The notes under the pieces: generated by a model
Databases searched by the model: none
What the model was told of the DNA's origin: nothing
The model's input: the letters and a program-made list of their open reading frames with translations, nothing else
Translations under genes and position numbers: made by a program
Assembly (NCBI GenBank): GCA_947177005.1
Contig: CAMWSZ010000171.1
Span: forward strand, 1-6,611
DNA: 6,611 nucleotides
Direction of reading: 5' to 3'
Origin: an uncultured Clostridia bacterium
GTDB lineage: Bacteria; Bacillota; Clostridia; Oscillospirales; Oscillospiraceae
Shown here: positions 1 through 5,277 of the stretch, piece after piece
Numbering within the stretch: the stretch's first letter is position 1
Layout: every line of letters starts with the position of its first letter

Positions 1-840
1 AACAAAACCTTTGACGAAGAGCGGGCCTTGTACGGCGCACAGCAGCTGACTGTGATCGACTGCAAATTTGATGGCCCCGCCGATGGAGAGAGCGCCTTTA
101 AGGAAGGACGCGGTCTCATGGTCAGCCGCTGCTTTTTCAATCTCCGCTATCCCTTCTGGCACGATACCGGCCTGAAGCTTGTCGATTCCGAACTGACGGA
201 GCTTTGCCGTGCGGCGCTCTGGTATACGGAGCAGGCGGAAATTTGCGGCACGAAGCTGCACGGCATCAAAGCGCTGCGTGAATGCGCGCAGGTGAAGCTG
301 ACAGATTGTGACATCGTCTCAGCAGAATTTGGCTGGTCGGTACGCGGGATCGAGATGCGGGACTGCACTGCCCAGAGCGAATATTTCATGATGCGGTCCG
401 ATCATCTGTGTTTTCAAAATGTGCGGCTGAAAGGCAAGTATTCTTTCCAGTATATCACAGATTCTGTGTTTGAAAACTGCGTCTTTGATACGAAGGACGC
501 ATTCTGGCACGCGAAAAACATCACGGTCCGCAACAGTATCGTAAAGGGCGAATATCTGGCCTGGTACAGTGAAAATATCACCTTCGAGAACTGCAAGATT
601 ATTGGCACTCAGCCGCTCTGTTATTGTAAAAACCTGCGGCTCATCAACTGCGAAATGGTCGATACCGATCTGAGCTTTGAACGTTCTGAGGTAGAAGCGA
701 CCCTCACCGCGCCGGTTGTCAGCATTAAGAATCCGCTTTCCGGCCATATCTACGCACCGGCAGCAGGTGAGATCATTATGGATATTCCCGAAGCGAAGGG
801 CGAGATTATTCTCAGAGAGACCATAGGGGCCTGCGCATAA
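1..840 (+). CDS. DUF3737 family beta-helix protein (5' end missing)
   Basis: The reading frame is open from base 1, so the gene starts before the window; 279 residues are visible. The opening KTFDEERALYGAQQL and later stretches such as FRYPFWH-like, RAALWY, GIKALRE, KGKYSFQY, DTKDAFWH, KGEYLAWYSEN and GTQPLCYCK are characteristic of DUF3737, a family of roughly 280-295 residues, so only a few N-terminal codons should be missing. Short strands of the pattern [FVL]-x-N/D-C/S-x-x-x-x recur about every 20 residues (DCKF, DCDI, DCTA, ENCVF, RNSIV, ENCKI, INCEM), as in a right-handed parallel beta-helix. No signal peptide is visible in the part present. The family has no established biochemical role that I know of; its neighbours in gut Clostridia are often oxidoreductases and cyclophilin-like proteins, as here. 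The TTG at 28 is not the start, because family-conserved sequence continues upstream of it. Family call sure, function unknown. Confidence 0.93.
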   Translation, partial: NKTFDEERALYGAQQLTVIDCKFDGPADGESAFKEGRGLMVSRCFFNLRYPFWHDTGLKLVDSELTELCRAALWYTEQAEICGTKLHGIKALRECAQVKLTDCDIVSAEFGWSVRGIEMRDCTAQSEYFMMRSDHLCFQNVRLKGKYSFQYITDSVFENCVFDTKDAFWHAKNITVRNSIVKGEYLAWYSENITFENCKIIGTQPLCYCKNLRLINCEMVDTDLSFERSEVEATLTAPVVSIKNPLSGHIYAPAAGEIIMDIPEAKGEIILRETIGACA

Positions 841-864
841 GCATTCTAACTTTATTATCCAATC

Positions 865-871
865 AAGGAGG
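865..871 (+). promoter_or_regulatory. Ribosome binding site setting a GTG start
   Basis: AAGGAGG is a full match to the anti-Shine-Dalgarno core and lies 9 bases before the GTG at 881. The first ATG in the same frame, at 896, is 24 bases away, too far for this site. The site therefore decides in favour of the GTG start. Confidence 0.8.
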
Positions 872-880
872 CAGATCACA

Positions 881-1159
881 GTGACAGGTTCTGTTATGCA
901 ACGTGACGATGTGGCGCAGTTGCTCCATGATGCCGGCTACCCCGATGAATTCACACAACGGTTTCTGACCGCAATGGAAACAGAAAGTATTTCCGGCCAG
1001 CTCCGTTTGCTGCGCACACAGCGCACCCGCCAACTGGATCGGGTACACTGTGAAGAAAGGAAGCTGGATCATCTGGACTTCCTGCGCTATACGCTGGAAA
1101 AGCAGCTGCCAGCACAGCCGGAAAAAGCAAAACGGGCGCACAGGGAGGCATTGCTATGA
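881..1159 (+). CDS. Small charged helical protein of unknown function (92 aa)
   Basis: I do not recognise a named family. The 92-residue product has no signal peptide or membrane segment and is probably cytoplasmic. Residues 7-35 (QRDDVAQLLHDAGYPDEF...) look like two short helices. Residues 38-78 are rich in Leu, Arg, Glu and His with heptad-like spacing (LRLLRTQRTRQLDRVH, then LDHLDFLRYTLEKQL), suggesting a long amphipathic helix able to pair as a coiled coil. That segment recalls the C-terminal dimerisation helix of MerR-type regulators, but there is no DNA-binding domain. The gene starts at GTG under an AAGGAGG site, lies 40 bases after the DUF3737 gene, and its TGA overlaps the ATG of the next lipoprotein gene by 4 bases (ATGA), which implies translational coupling. 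It may be a partner or adaptor of an operon product; that is inference. Confidence 0.8.
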   Translation: MTGSVMQRDDVAQLLHDAGYPDEFTQRFLTAMETESISGQLRLLRTQRTRQLDRVHCEERKLDHLDFLRYTLEKQLPAQPEKAKRAHREALL

Positions 1160-1680
1160 AAACTGTACTCGCAGGATTGCTGGCCGCTGCCATTATGCTG
1201 TCTTTCTCAGGCTGCAGCAGGACAAAACCTGCCGCTGTCAAGGTTCCCGATCGAGAGACTGCATCAGGAACAGTACCGGAGCCAGCGGAGTCTGGAGACA
1301 ACCCACCAGCGGAAGAGGAGGCCGGGGAAACAGTCATTGCGCTGACTGTAGGAGAGCAGTCGTTCTCCGCCGCACTTCTGGATAATGAAACCGCAAAGGA
1401 GTTTGCAGCGATGCCCCCCATAACGCTGAATATGAGTGAGCTGAACGGAAACGAGAAATATTTCTATATGGATAACCGCCTGTCCACACAATCAGAACAG
1501 CCTGGGCAAATCCATACCGGCGATTTGATGCTGTACGGCGACAGTTGTCTGGTATTATTCTATGACACCTTCTCCAGTGGTTACAGCTACACCCGGTTAG
1601 GCCGTGTGGACGATCCATCCGGCCTGGCTGAGACGCTGGGAACGGGCAATGTCACAGTTACATTTTCACTTGAGGGATAG
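1156..1680 (+). CDS. Cyclophilin-like fold lipoprotein A
   Basis: The 174-residue product starts with a lipoprotein signal: MK, a hydrophobic stretch at residues 4-18, then FSGC with Cys20 as the expected lipidated residue. F at -3 is less usual than L. Residues 21-58 are a Pro/Glu/Ser-rich spacer away from the membrane. Residues 60-174 form a cyclophilin-like domain: LTVGEQSFSAALLDNETA, the strongly conserved ELNGNEKYFYM (95-105), GDLMLYG (122-128), LVLFY and YSYTRLG (143-149). Proteins of this fold resemble cyclophilins, but prolyl isomerase activity is not shown for them; they may bind ligands. The SD AGGGAGG (1142-1148) lies inside the upstream gene and the ATG overlaps its stop, so translation is coupled. 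The domain is closely related to that of the SLH protein at 3273-4181 (more than half identical by eye) and less so to the next lipoprotein. Fold call strong; ligand or activity unknown. Confidence 0.88.
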   Translation: MKTVLAGLLAAAIMLSFSGCSRTKPAAVKVPDRETASGTVPEPAESGDNPPAEEEAGETVIALTVGEQSFSAALLDNETAKEFAAMPPITLNMSELNGNEKYFYMDNRLSTQSEQPGQIHTGDLMLYGDSCLVLFYDTFSSGYSYTRLGRVDDPSGLAETLGTGNVTVTFSLEG

Positions 1681-1709
1681 ACGATCACATGAAAAAGGAG
1701 TAAACCAAC

Positions 1710-2255
1710 ATGGGAAAAATGATGATTTCCTTTTTGCTTTCCGCTCTGATGGCTGCTGCCCTGACAGCCTGCTCCAATGCGGATCAGACGGACAACAGCT
1801 CTGACAGTTTCCAGCCTTCCGACAGCAGCACAGCGGAACCCGGCGATACGGCATCTGAATTGACTGTTCGCTTCGGTGACGGCGGAACCCCCTTCACCCT
1901 GTACCTGGAAGACAACGAGACAGCGGCGGCGATTGCCCGTCATGTCGGCAGCGCCGACTGGCGCCTCCCGATCTACCACTTTGACGACTATGAAGGCTGG
2001 GAGGTCATGCAGTATTACGACATCCCCAGCCGCTATGAAATTCCTTCTGGTGCTATGACGGTTGCGTCCGAAGAATCCGGACAAGTATACTACTCCGAAC
2101 CGAATCGAATCGTGCTGTTTTACCAGGATGCAGAGATCTCCGGTGAGTACACTTTGGTGGGCCATTTCGATGCTACAAAGGAGTTTGTCACCGCTGTGGA
2201 GGAGAACCCGGTGCTGGAAGGCTGGGGCAACAAAATTGTCAATATCAGCGCGTAA
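1710..2255 (+). CDS. Cyclophilin-like fold lipoprotein B (divergent subtype)
   Basis: The 181-residue product has a clear lipobox, ALTAC with Cys21, after a hydrophobic segment at residues 5-18. It should be anchored on the outer face of the cytoplasmic membrane. Residues 22-48 are a Ser/Asp/Thr linker. Residues 50-181 are a cyclophilin-like domain of a different subtype from lipoprotein A: LEDNETAAAI, then YYDIPSRYEIP (102-112), YYSEPNRIVLFYQDAE (127-142), GEYTLVGHFD (145-154) and a C-terminal ENPVLEGWGNKI. The same motifs occur in anaerobe proteins annotated as cyclophilin-like fold, sometimes next to or fused with flavodoxin domains. The ELNGNEKYFYM motif of subtype A is absent. AAAAGGAG (about 1693-1700) stands 9 bases before the ATG, and the gap from the previous stop is 29 bases. 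Lipoprotein status and fold are well supported; what it binds is unknown. Confidence 0.87.
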   Translation: MGKMMISFLLSALMAAALTACSNADQTDNSSDSFQPSDSSTAEPGDTASELTVRFGDGGTPFTLYLEDNETAAAIARHVGSADWRLPIYHFDDYEGWEVMQYYDIPSRYEIPSGAMTVASEESGQVYYSEPNRIVLFYQDAEISGEYTLVGHFDATKEFVTAVEENPVLEGWGNKIVNISA

Positions 2256-2297
2256 GCTGCTACATTCTATTTGTTATAATTTGAAAGGAGTACCAAC

Positions 2298-3254
2298 ATG
2301 GGAACAAACTATATTGCAGCATTAAGCGATCATGTCAGCCGGGAAACTGTATCGTATCAGAACCGTTACGGCCTGACCGTCTCCGGCGATCTGTATACCG
2401 CCAAGAACATCGACAAGGCGCAAAAGTACCCCGCCCTGATTGTGGGCGCGCCCTATGGCGGCGTGAAGGAGCAGGGCCCCTGCGTCTACGCCAATGAATT
2501 GGCCCAGCGGGGATTTGTGGTCCTCACATTTGACCAGAGTTTTATGGGAGAATCCGGCGGAGAACCCCGCCATGTCTCATCACCTGATATTTTCACCGAG
2601 AATTTCAGTGCGGGCGTGGACTTTCTGGGCCTCCAGCCGTTTGTAGACCGAGAGCAGATCGGCGTCATCGGTATCTGCGGTTCCGGTGGTTTTGCCCTCA
2701 GCGCTGCGCAGGTGGATGTCCGAATCAAGGCAGTCGCCACGGCCAGTATGTACGACATGAGCGCCGCCGTTCGGGGCGGGATGGATACCGCTGCTATCCG
2801 GGCTGCTAAGGAACGTCTGGCCCGTCAGCGCTGGACAGACGCAGAGAAGGGTACGCCGGAATATATTCCCGGCTTCCCGGAGCAGCCGCTTGAGGAAGTA
2901 CCTGCCGGTATCCCGGAGCCGGGAGCGGAGTGGACGCGGTTCTATGCCGTCAAGCGGGGCCATCATCCCAACGCCAGAGGCGGTTTTACGACAACCAGTG
3001 ATCTGACGATGATGAACTTCCCGCTGCTGGCTCATATTGATGAGATTTCTCCCAGACCTATTCTGTTTGTTGTCGGTGATCGGGCGCACTCCAAATTCTT
3101 CAGCGAGAACGCCTATGCCGCCGCACAGGAGCCGAAGGAACTGTATGTGGTGGAGGATGCCGAGCATATCGATCTCTACGACCGCACAGATCGGATTCCT
3201 TTTGACAAACTGGAGACTTTCTTTAAGGATTATTTGTTAGTCTCCTTTTGCTGA
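2298..3254 (+). CDS. Alpha/beta hydrolase, dienelactone-hydrolase-like, apparent Cys nucleophile
   Basis: The 318-residue cytoplasmic protein has an alpha/beta hydrolase fold. The first strands carry YPALIVGAPYGGVKEQ (oxyanion region, residues 44-59) and GFVVLTFDQSFMGESGG (72-88). The nucleophile elbow reads G125-I-C127-G-S129-G-G, so Cys127 sits at the G-x-Nuc-x-G/S position, as in dienelactone hydrolases (G-x-C-x-G-G). From memory, related proteins read GICGWGG here, keeping the Cys and not the Ser, which supports Cys127. The likely acid is Asp261 in VVGDRAHS and the base His290 in EDAEHIDLYDR. A helical lid insert spans roughly residues 154-240. The end, DYLLVSFC, runs a few residues past the usual finish. 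AAAGGAG (2284-2290) lies 7 bases before the ATG. No signal peptide is present, unlike the lipoproteins on either side. The substrate is unknown; small esters or lactones are plausible for the family. Confidence 0.92.
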   Translation: MGTNYIAALSDHVSRETVSYQNRYGLTVSGDLYTAKNIDKAQKYPALIVGAPYGGVKEQGPCVYANELAQRGFVVLTFDQSFMGESGGEPRHVSSPDIFTENFSAGVDFLGLQPFVDREQIGVIGICGSGGFALSAAQVDVRIKAVATASMYDMSAAVRGGMDTAAIRAAKERLARQRWTDAEKGTPEYIPGFPEQPLEEVPAGIPEPGAEWTRFYAVKRGHHPNARGGFTTTSDLTMMNFPLLAHIDEISPRPILFVVGDRAHSKFFSENAYAAAQEPKELYVVEDAEHIDLYDRTDRIPFDKLETFFKDYLLVSFC

Positions 3255-3260
3255 CAAAAG

Positions 3261-3268
3261 AAGGTGAT
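3261..3268 (+). promoter_or_regulatory. Ribosome binding site deciding the SLH gene start
   Basis: AAGGTGAT matches the 3' part of the full AAGGAGGTGAT complement of 16S rRNA and is 4 bases before the ATG at 3273. The in-frame GTG at 3264 is itself part of this site, so it cannot be the start. The ATG at 3273 is therefore preferred and gives a normal signal peptide beginning MTKRLL. Confidence 0.7.
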
Positions 3269-3272
3269 TGCT

Positions 3273-4181
3273 ATGACAAAACGATTGCTTTCTGTCCTTT
3301 TGAGCGTCTGCGCACTTCTGTTGGGTATGGGAACTGCCAGGGCAGCTTCCGGTTTTACCGATGTGGACAGCGGCGCATATTATGCCGCGGCGGTGGATTG
3401 GGCCGTGGCAAACGGAATTACGATGGGAACCACGCAGTCAACCTTCAGTCCGAACCGAATCTGTACGGAATCGGAAATCTTAACCTTCTTACAGCGTGCG
3501 AATGGCTTCCGGCCTGTCTCCGCCGTCTCTGATGCTGCCAGCCCCTGCACACGAAGTACCGCGGTCACTTATCTCTGGCAGGCTGCCGGAAGTCCAGAAG
3601 CAGCCGCAGACGCCGCCTTTACTGATATTCCGGCAGACAACGGTTATCGAGAAGCAGTGGCCTGGGCAGTAGAAAATCAGGTTACAAATGGAACCGGGGA
3701 CGGCACGACATTTTCCCCCAACGATACCTGTACCCGCGCTCAGATCGTTACGTTCCTTTATCGGGCCAGAGATATATGGGCAACCGCATCAGACAGCAGC
3801 GAAGGATCATCAGAAACGGAGGATACCACAATGCCGCAATTAAAGATCGAAGTGGGCGGGCAAACTTTTACTGCAACACTTCAGGATAATCCAACGGCCC
3901 GCGCTCTGTTGGAACAGCTCCCTATGACAATCAGCATGGCAGAACTGAACGGAAACGAAAAATACTTCTATATGTCCGATTCACTGCCCACAAACTCGTA
4001 CAGACCGGGTAACATCCACGCTGGTGACCTGATGCTGTATGGCTCGGATTGTCTGGTGCTTTTTTATGAGAGCTTTTCCAGCAGCTACAGCTATACCCGG
4101 CTGGGAAGTATCGACGATCCGACCGGCCTTCGTGCTGCACTCGGAGGTGGGAGCGTAGAGGTAACTTTTCAAATAGACTGA
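3273..4181 (+). CDS. SLH-repeat cell-wall protein with C-terminal cyclophilin-like domain
   Basis: The 302-residue secreted protein begins with a Sec signal peptide: MTKR, a hydrophobic core at 5-19 and a probable cleavage after A-R-A (residue 24). One SLH repeat spans about 28-78 (GFTDVDSGAYYAAAVDWA...FSPNRICTESEILTFLQRANG). A half repeat follows at 88-107 (CTRSTAVTYLWQAAGSP, lacking the FxDV front half). A second full repeat lies at 115-167 (AFTDIPADNGYREAVAWA...FSPNDTCTRAQIVTFLYRA). SLH repeats bind pyruvylated wall polymers, normally as a set of three, so two and a half is slightly reduced. A Ser/Glu/Thr linker (168-186) leads to a cyclophilin-like domain (188-302) with ELNGNEKYFYM (224-234), GDLMLYG (251-257) and YSYTRLG (272-278), closely matching lipoprotein A. 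The gene starts 18 bases after the hydrolase stop and is last in the run. An internal ribosome binding site and ATG mark the domain junction. Fold and location well supported; function unknown. Confidence 0.92.
   Translation: MTKRLLSVLLSVCALLLGMGTARAASGFTDVDSGAYYAAAVDWAVANGITMGTTQSTFSPNRICTESEILTFLQRANGFRPVSAVSDAASPCTRSTAVTYLWQAAGSPEAAADAAFTDIPADNGYREAVAWAVENQVTNGTGDGTTFSPNDTCTRAQIVTFLYRARDIWATASDSSEGSSETEDTTMPQLKIEVGGQTFTATLQDNPTARALLEQLPMTISMAELNGNEKYFYMSDSLPTNSYRPGNIHAGDLMLYGSDCLVLFYESFSSSYSYTRLGSIDDPTGLRAALGGGSVEVTFQID
3818..3833 (+). promoter_or_regulatory. Internal ribosome binding site and in-frame ATG at the domain junction
   Basis: Inside the SLH gene, GGAGG (3818-3822) stands 8 bases before an in-frame ATG (3831-3833), which encodes Met187. 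Translation from here would give a 116-residue cyclophilin-like protein without signal peptide or SLH repeats, starting MPQLKIEVGGQTF, the way stand-alone members of the family start. The sequence shows the site; whether it is used today or is a relic of a gene fusion is inference. Confidence 0.5.
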
Positions 4182-4204
4182 GATTTTTATGTAAGATACA
4201 AAAA

Positions 4205-4249
4205 TATCCTACCTGTAACCCCTATTTGGGGCAGTATACAGGTAGGATA
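4205..4249 (+). terminator. Long hairpin terminator closing the plus-strand gene run
   Basis: TATCCTACCTGTA (4205-4217) and TACAGGTAGGATA (4237-4249) are perfect 13-bp inverted arms. Inside them CCCC (4219-4222) can pair with GGGG (4228-4231) around a TATTT loop, leaving an uneven internal loop. CTTTTCATT follows on the plus strand, a short U tract. On the minus strand the hairpin is followed by TTTTGTATC, so it could stop transcription from either side. It starts 23 bases after the SLH gene stop. Confidence 0.75.
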
Positions 4250-4297
4250 CTTTTCATTAGTGTAAAAGTTTCACCTATCATTACGCAGCTCTATCAA

Positions 4298-4314
4298 GAA
4301 ATTTTGAAAATTTC
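4298..4314. promoter_or_regulatory. 17-bp perfect palindrome, possible operator
   Basis: GAAATTTT and AAAATTTC are perfect 8-bp arms around a single G. The dyad lies about 75 bases upstream of the -35 box of the XRE regulator gene. A related half, GAATTTTCATC (4395-4405), falls between the -35 and -10 boxes of that gene; it compares with GAAAATTTCATC at 4306-4317. This arrangement suits a dimeric regulator, possibly the XRE protein acting on its own gene. The base symmetry is seen directly; binding is inferred, and AT-rich DNA gives such dyads by chance at times. Confidence 0.4.
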
Positions 4315-4386
4315 ATCCGAGTTGTGATGACAATTCCTATGCGAGATATAGATATACAATCTCTCTATTATAGATATTTTACATCG

Positions 4387-4415
4387 TTTCATAAGAATTT
4401 TCATCTCCGTATAAT
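4387..4415 (+). promoter_or_regulatory. Probable sigma-A promoter of the XRE regulator gene
   Basis: A perfect TATAAT -10 box (4410-4415) lies 17 bases after a weak -35 candidate, TTTCAT (4387-4392). The start of transcription would be near 4422, leaving a leader of about 28 bases with a GGAGG site (4440-4444) 6 bases before the ATG. The gene follows a terminator, so it needs its own promoter. The poor -35 box fits a regulated or weak promoter. Confidence 0.55.
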
Positions 4416-4450
4416 AGAAATATAAAATCTATTCATACTGGAGGTCGCTC

Positions 4451-4810
4451 ATGGGCAGGCATAAATACAAATACGAATTCGACTTTACACAAATCGGCTT
4501 GGCAATAAAGGACTCTCGTGAGGCATCTAAGATTACGAGAGAGGCTGCCGCAGAAATGCTTGATGTTTCCTCACGGCATTTGCAGGCAGTTGAACTGGAA
4601 GGACAGCATCCTTGCTTCGATCTGTTTATTCAACTGATTACAATGTTCAATGTTCCCGTTGATACCTATATTTTCCCGGAACATAAAGTCGAGAAAAGTT
4701 CTATCCGCAGGCGTGTAGACAAACTTCTTGACAGCCTTGACGATAAAGACCTGATGATTATAGAAGCCACGGCCAAAGCAATATATGAGACAAATGCGTT
4801 AAAGAAATAA
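4451..4810 (+). CDS. XRE-family helix-turn-helix regulator, mobile-element type
   Basis: The 119-residue protein has a single Cro/C1-type helix-turn-helix domain at about residues 15-70: FTQIGLAIKDSREASKITREAAAEMLDVSSRHLQAVE, with the helix-turn-helix near 29-48, then GQHPCFDLFIQLITMFNVPVDTYIFP. The R-x-L-x-x-x-E-x-x-GQHP-x-x-x-x-F-x-x-L-x-x-x-F-x-V-x-V-D pattern is typical of small regulators carried by conjugative and integrative elements of Firmicutes. Residues 78-119 are charged and helical (RRRVDKLLDSLDDKDLMIIEATAKAI), a usual C-terminal tail for this group and perhaps used for dimerisation. The gene stands alone between a terminator and a gene-poor stretch, in DNA visibly richer in A and T than the operon to its left. 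This hints at acquisition or a leftover of an element, though no integrase, relaxase or direct repeats are seen in the window. The start is fixed by GGAGG (4440-4444). Confidence 0.88.
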   Translation: MGRHKYKYEFDFTQIGLAIKDSREASKITREAAAEMLDVSSRHLQAVELEGQHPCFDLFIQLITMFNVPVDTYIFPEHKVEKSSIRRRVDKLLDSLDDKDLMIIEATAKAIYETNALKK

Positions 4811-4914
4811 CCAATATGATATACTTGCAACACAAAAATTTCCGTTTTTCCAGTCAGTGTACACACCTCTGCTGGAAAGCTTCATCGTTTGTGAGTATCA
4901 ATCCGTTTATGAGC

Positions 4915-4947
4915 AGGCGGCGTCAGCTCCAAATGGTGACGCCGCCT
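4915..4947. terminator. GC-rich hairpin, possible weak terminator after the XRE gene
   Basis: AGGCGGCGTCA (4915-4925) and TGACGCCGCCT (4937-4947) are perfect 11-bp arms around an 11-base loop, in which CC and GG can add two more pairs. The stem is very GC-rich compared with its surroundings. Neither strand has a U tract directly after it, so intrinsic termination is uncertain; mRNA 3'-end protection or a Rho-dependent end is equally possible. It lies between the convergent XRE and SDR genes, where a bidirectional stop would be useful. Confidence 0.4.
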
Positions 4948-5170
4948 CTGTCAGATATAGAATTTCTCACAATCCAGTTCTGTTTTTTATGGTCTCAGCA
5001 CAAAGTTCGATCTGCCGGACATATTCCTTCTCTGCCCACTCGCCGGAGCAAATAAGCCAGTTTCCGGGTACTGTCGCTGACGATGGGCAGCAGAACCAGC
5101 GCGTCACGGGACAGATGCTCCAGCCCAAGCAGTGTTCCCAGTTAGATTGCATCCTATCTTGGATAGAATA

Positions 5171-5213
5171 ATCCTGCCTGCTCCGTGCCTGAAAGGTGTG
5201 CAGCAGGCAGGAT
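5171..5213 (-). terminator. Hairpin terminator of the SDR gene
   Basis: ATCCTGCCTGCT (5171-5182) and AGCAGGCAGGAT (5202-5213) are perfect 12-bp arms. Beyond a C-C mismatch the stem continues for about 7 pairs, including G-U pairs, to a three-base loop at 5191-5193. On the minus strand the stem is followed by TATTCTATCC, a broken U tract. It lies 64 bases past the SDR stop codon with nothing coding between, which suits a 3' end of that transcript. Confidence 0.65.
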
Positions 5214-5277
5214 GCCATCATGAAAGTCCGCCAATAATAACTGTCGCTATACTCCACAGCAGGAGAGACAGCAGCTC

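Larger units (their letters stand above)
4811..5277. other. Gene-poor stretch with hairpins and possible coding debris
   Basis: No convincing gene lies in these 467 bases. TTTCCAG (4847-4853) and CTGGAAA (4872-4878) are 7-bp inverted arms around an 18-base loop, just after the XRE gene. A stronger hairpin lies at 4915-4947 and the SDR terminator at 5171-5213. Between about 4967 and 5150 the minus strand reads like worn coding sequence. One frame ends ICSGEWAEKEYVRQIEL...TGL then TGA at 4967-4969. Another frame holds LGLEHLSRDALVLLPIVSD, and the two would need a frameshift to join. I recognise no family in either, so debris is only a possibility. Confidence 0.5.

Noticed and set aside
28..840. 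TTG at 28 as the start of the DUF3737 gene
   Set aside because: Family-typical sequence (KTFDEERA) continues upstream in frame to base 1 and there is no ribosome binding site before 28.
951..1421. Minus-strand open frame across the small protein and lipoprotein A
   Set aside because: Antisense shadow of two well-supported coupled plus-strand genes; no ribosome binding site or recognisable domain.
2275..2280. Perfect TATAAT before the hydrolase gene, as a promoter
   Set aside because: No -35 box at 16-18 bases upstream, and the start of transcription would fall inside the ribosome binding site at 2284-2290.
3264..3272. GTG at 3264 as the start of the SLH protein
   Set aside because: The GTG is part of the ribosome binding site for the ATG at 3273.
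4343..4363. GAGAT and ATCTC arms upstream of the XRE gene
   Set aside because: Five AT-rich pairs around an 11-base loop are expected by chance here.
5154..5166. CTATC-TTG-GATAG small hairpin
   Set aside because: Only five pairs with a three-base loop, beside the much stronger SDR terminator; no separate role is supported.
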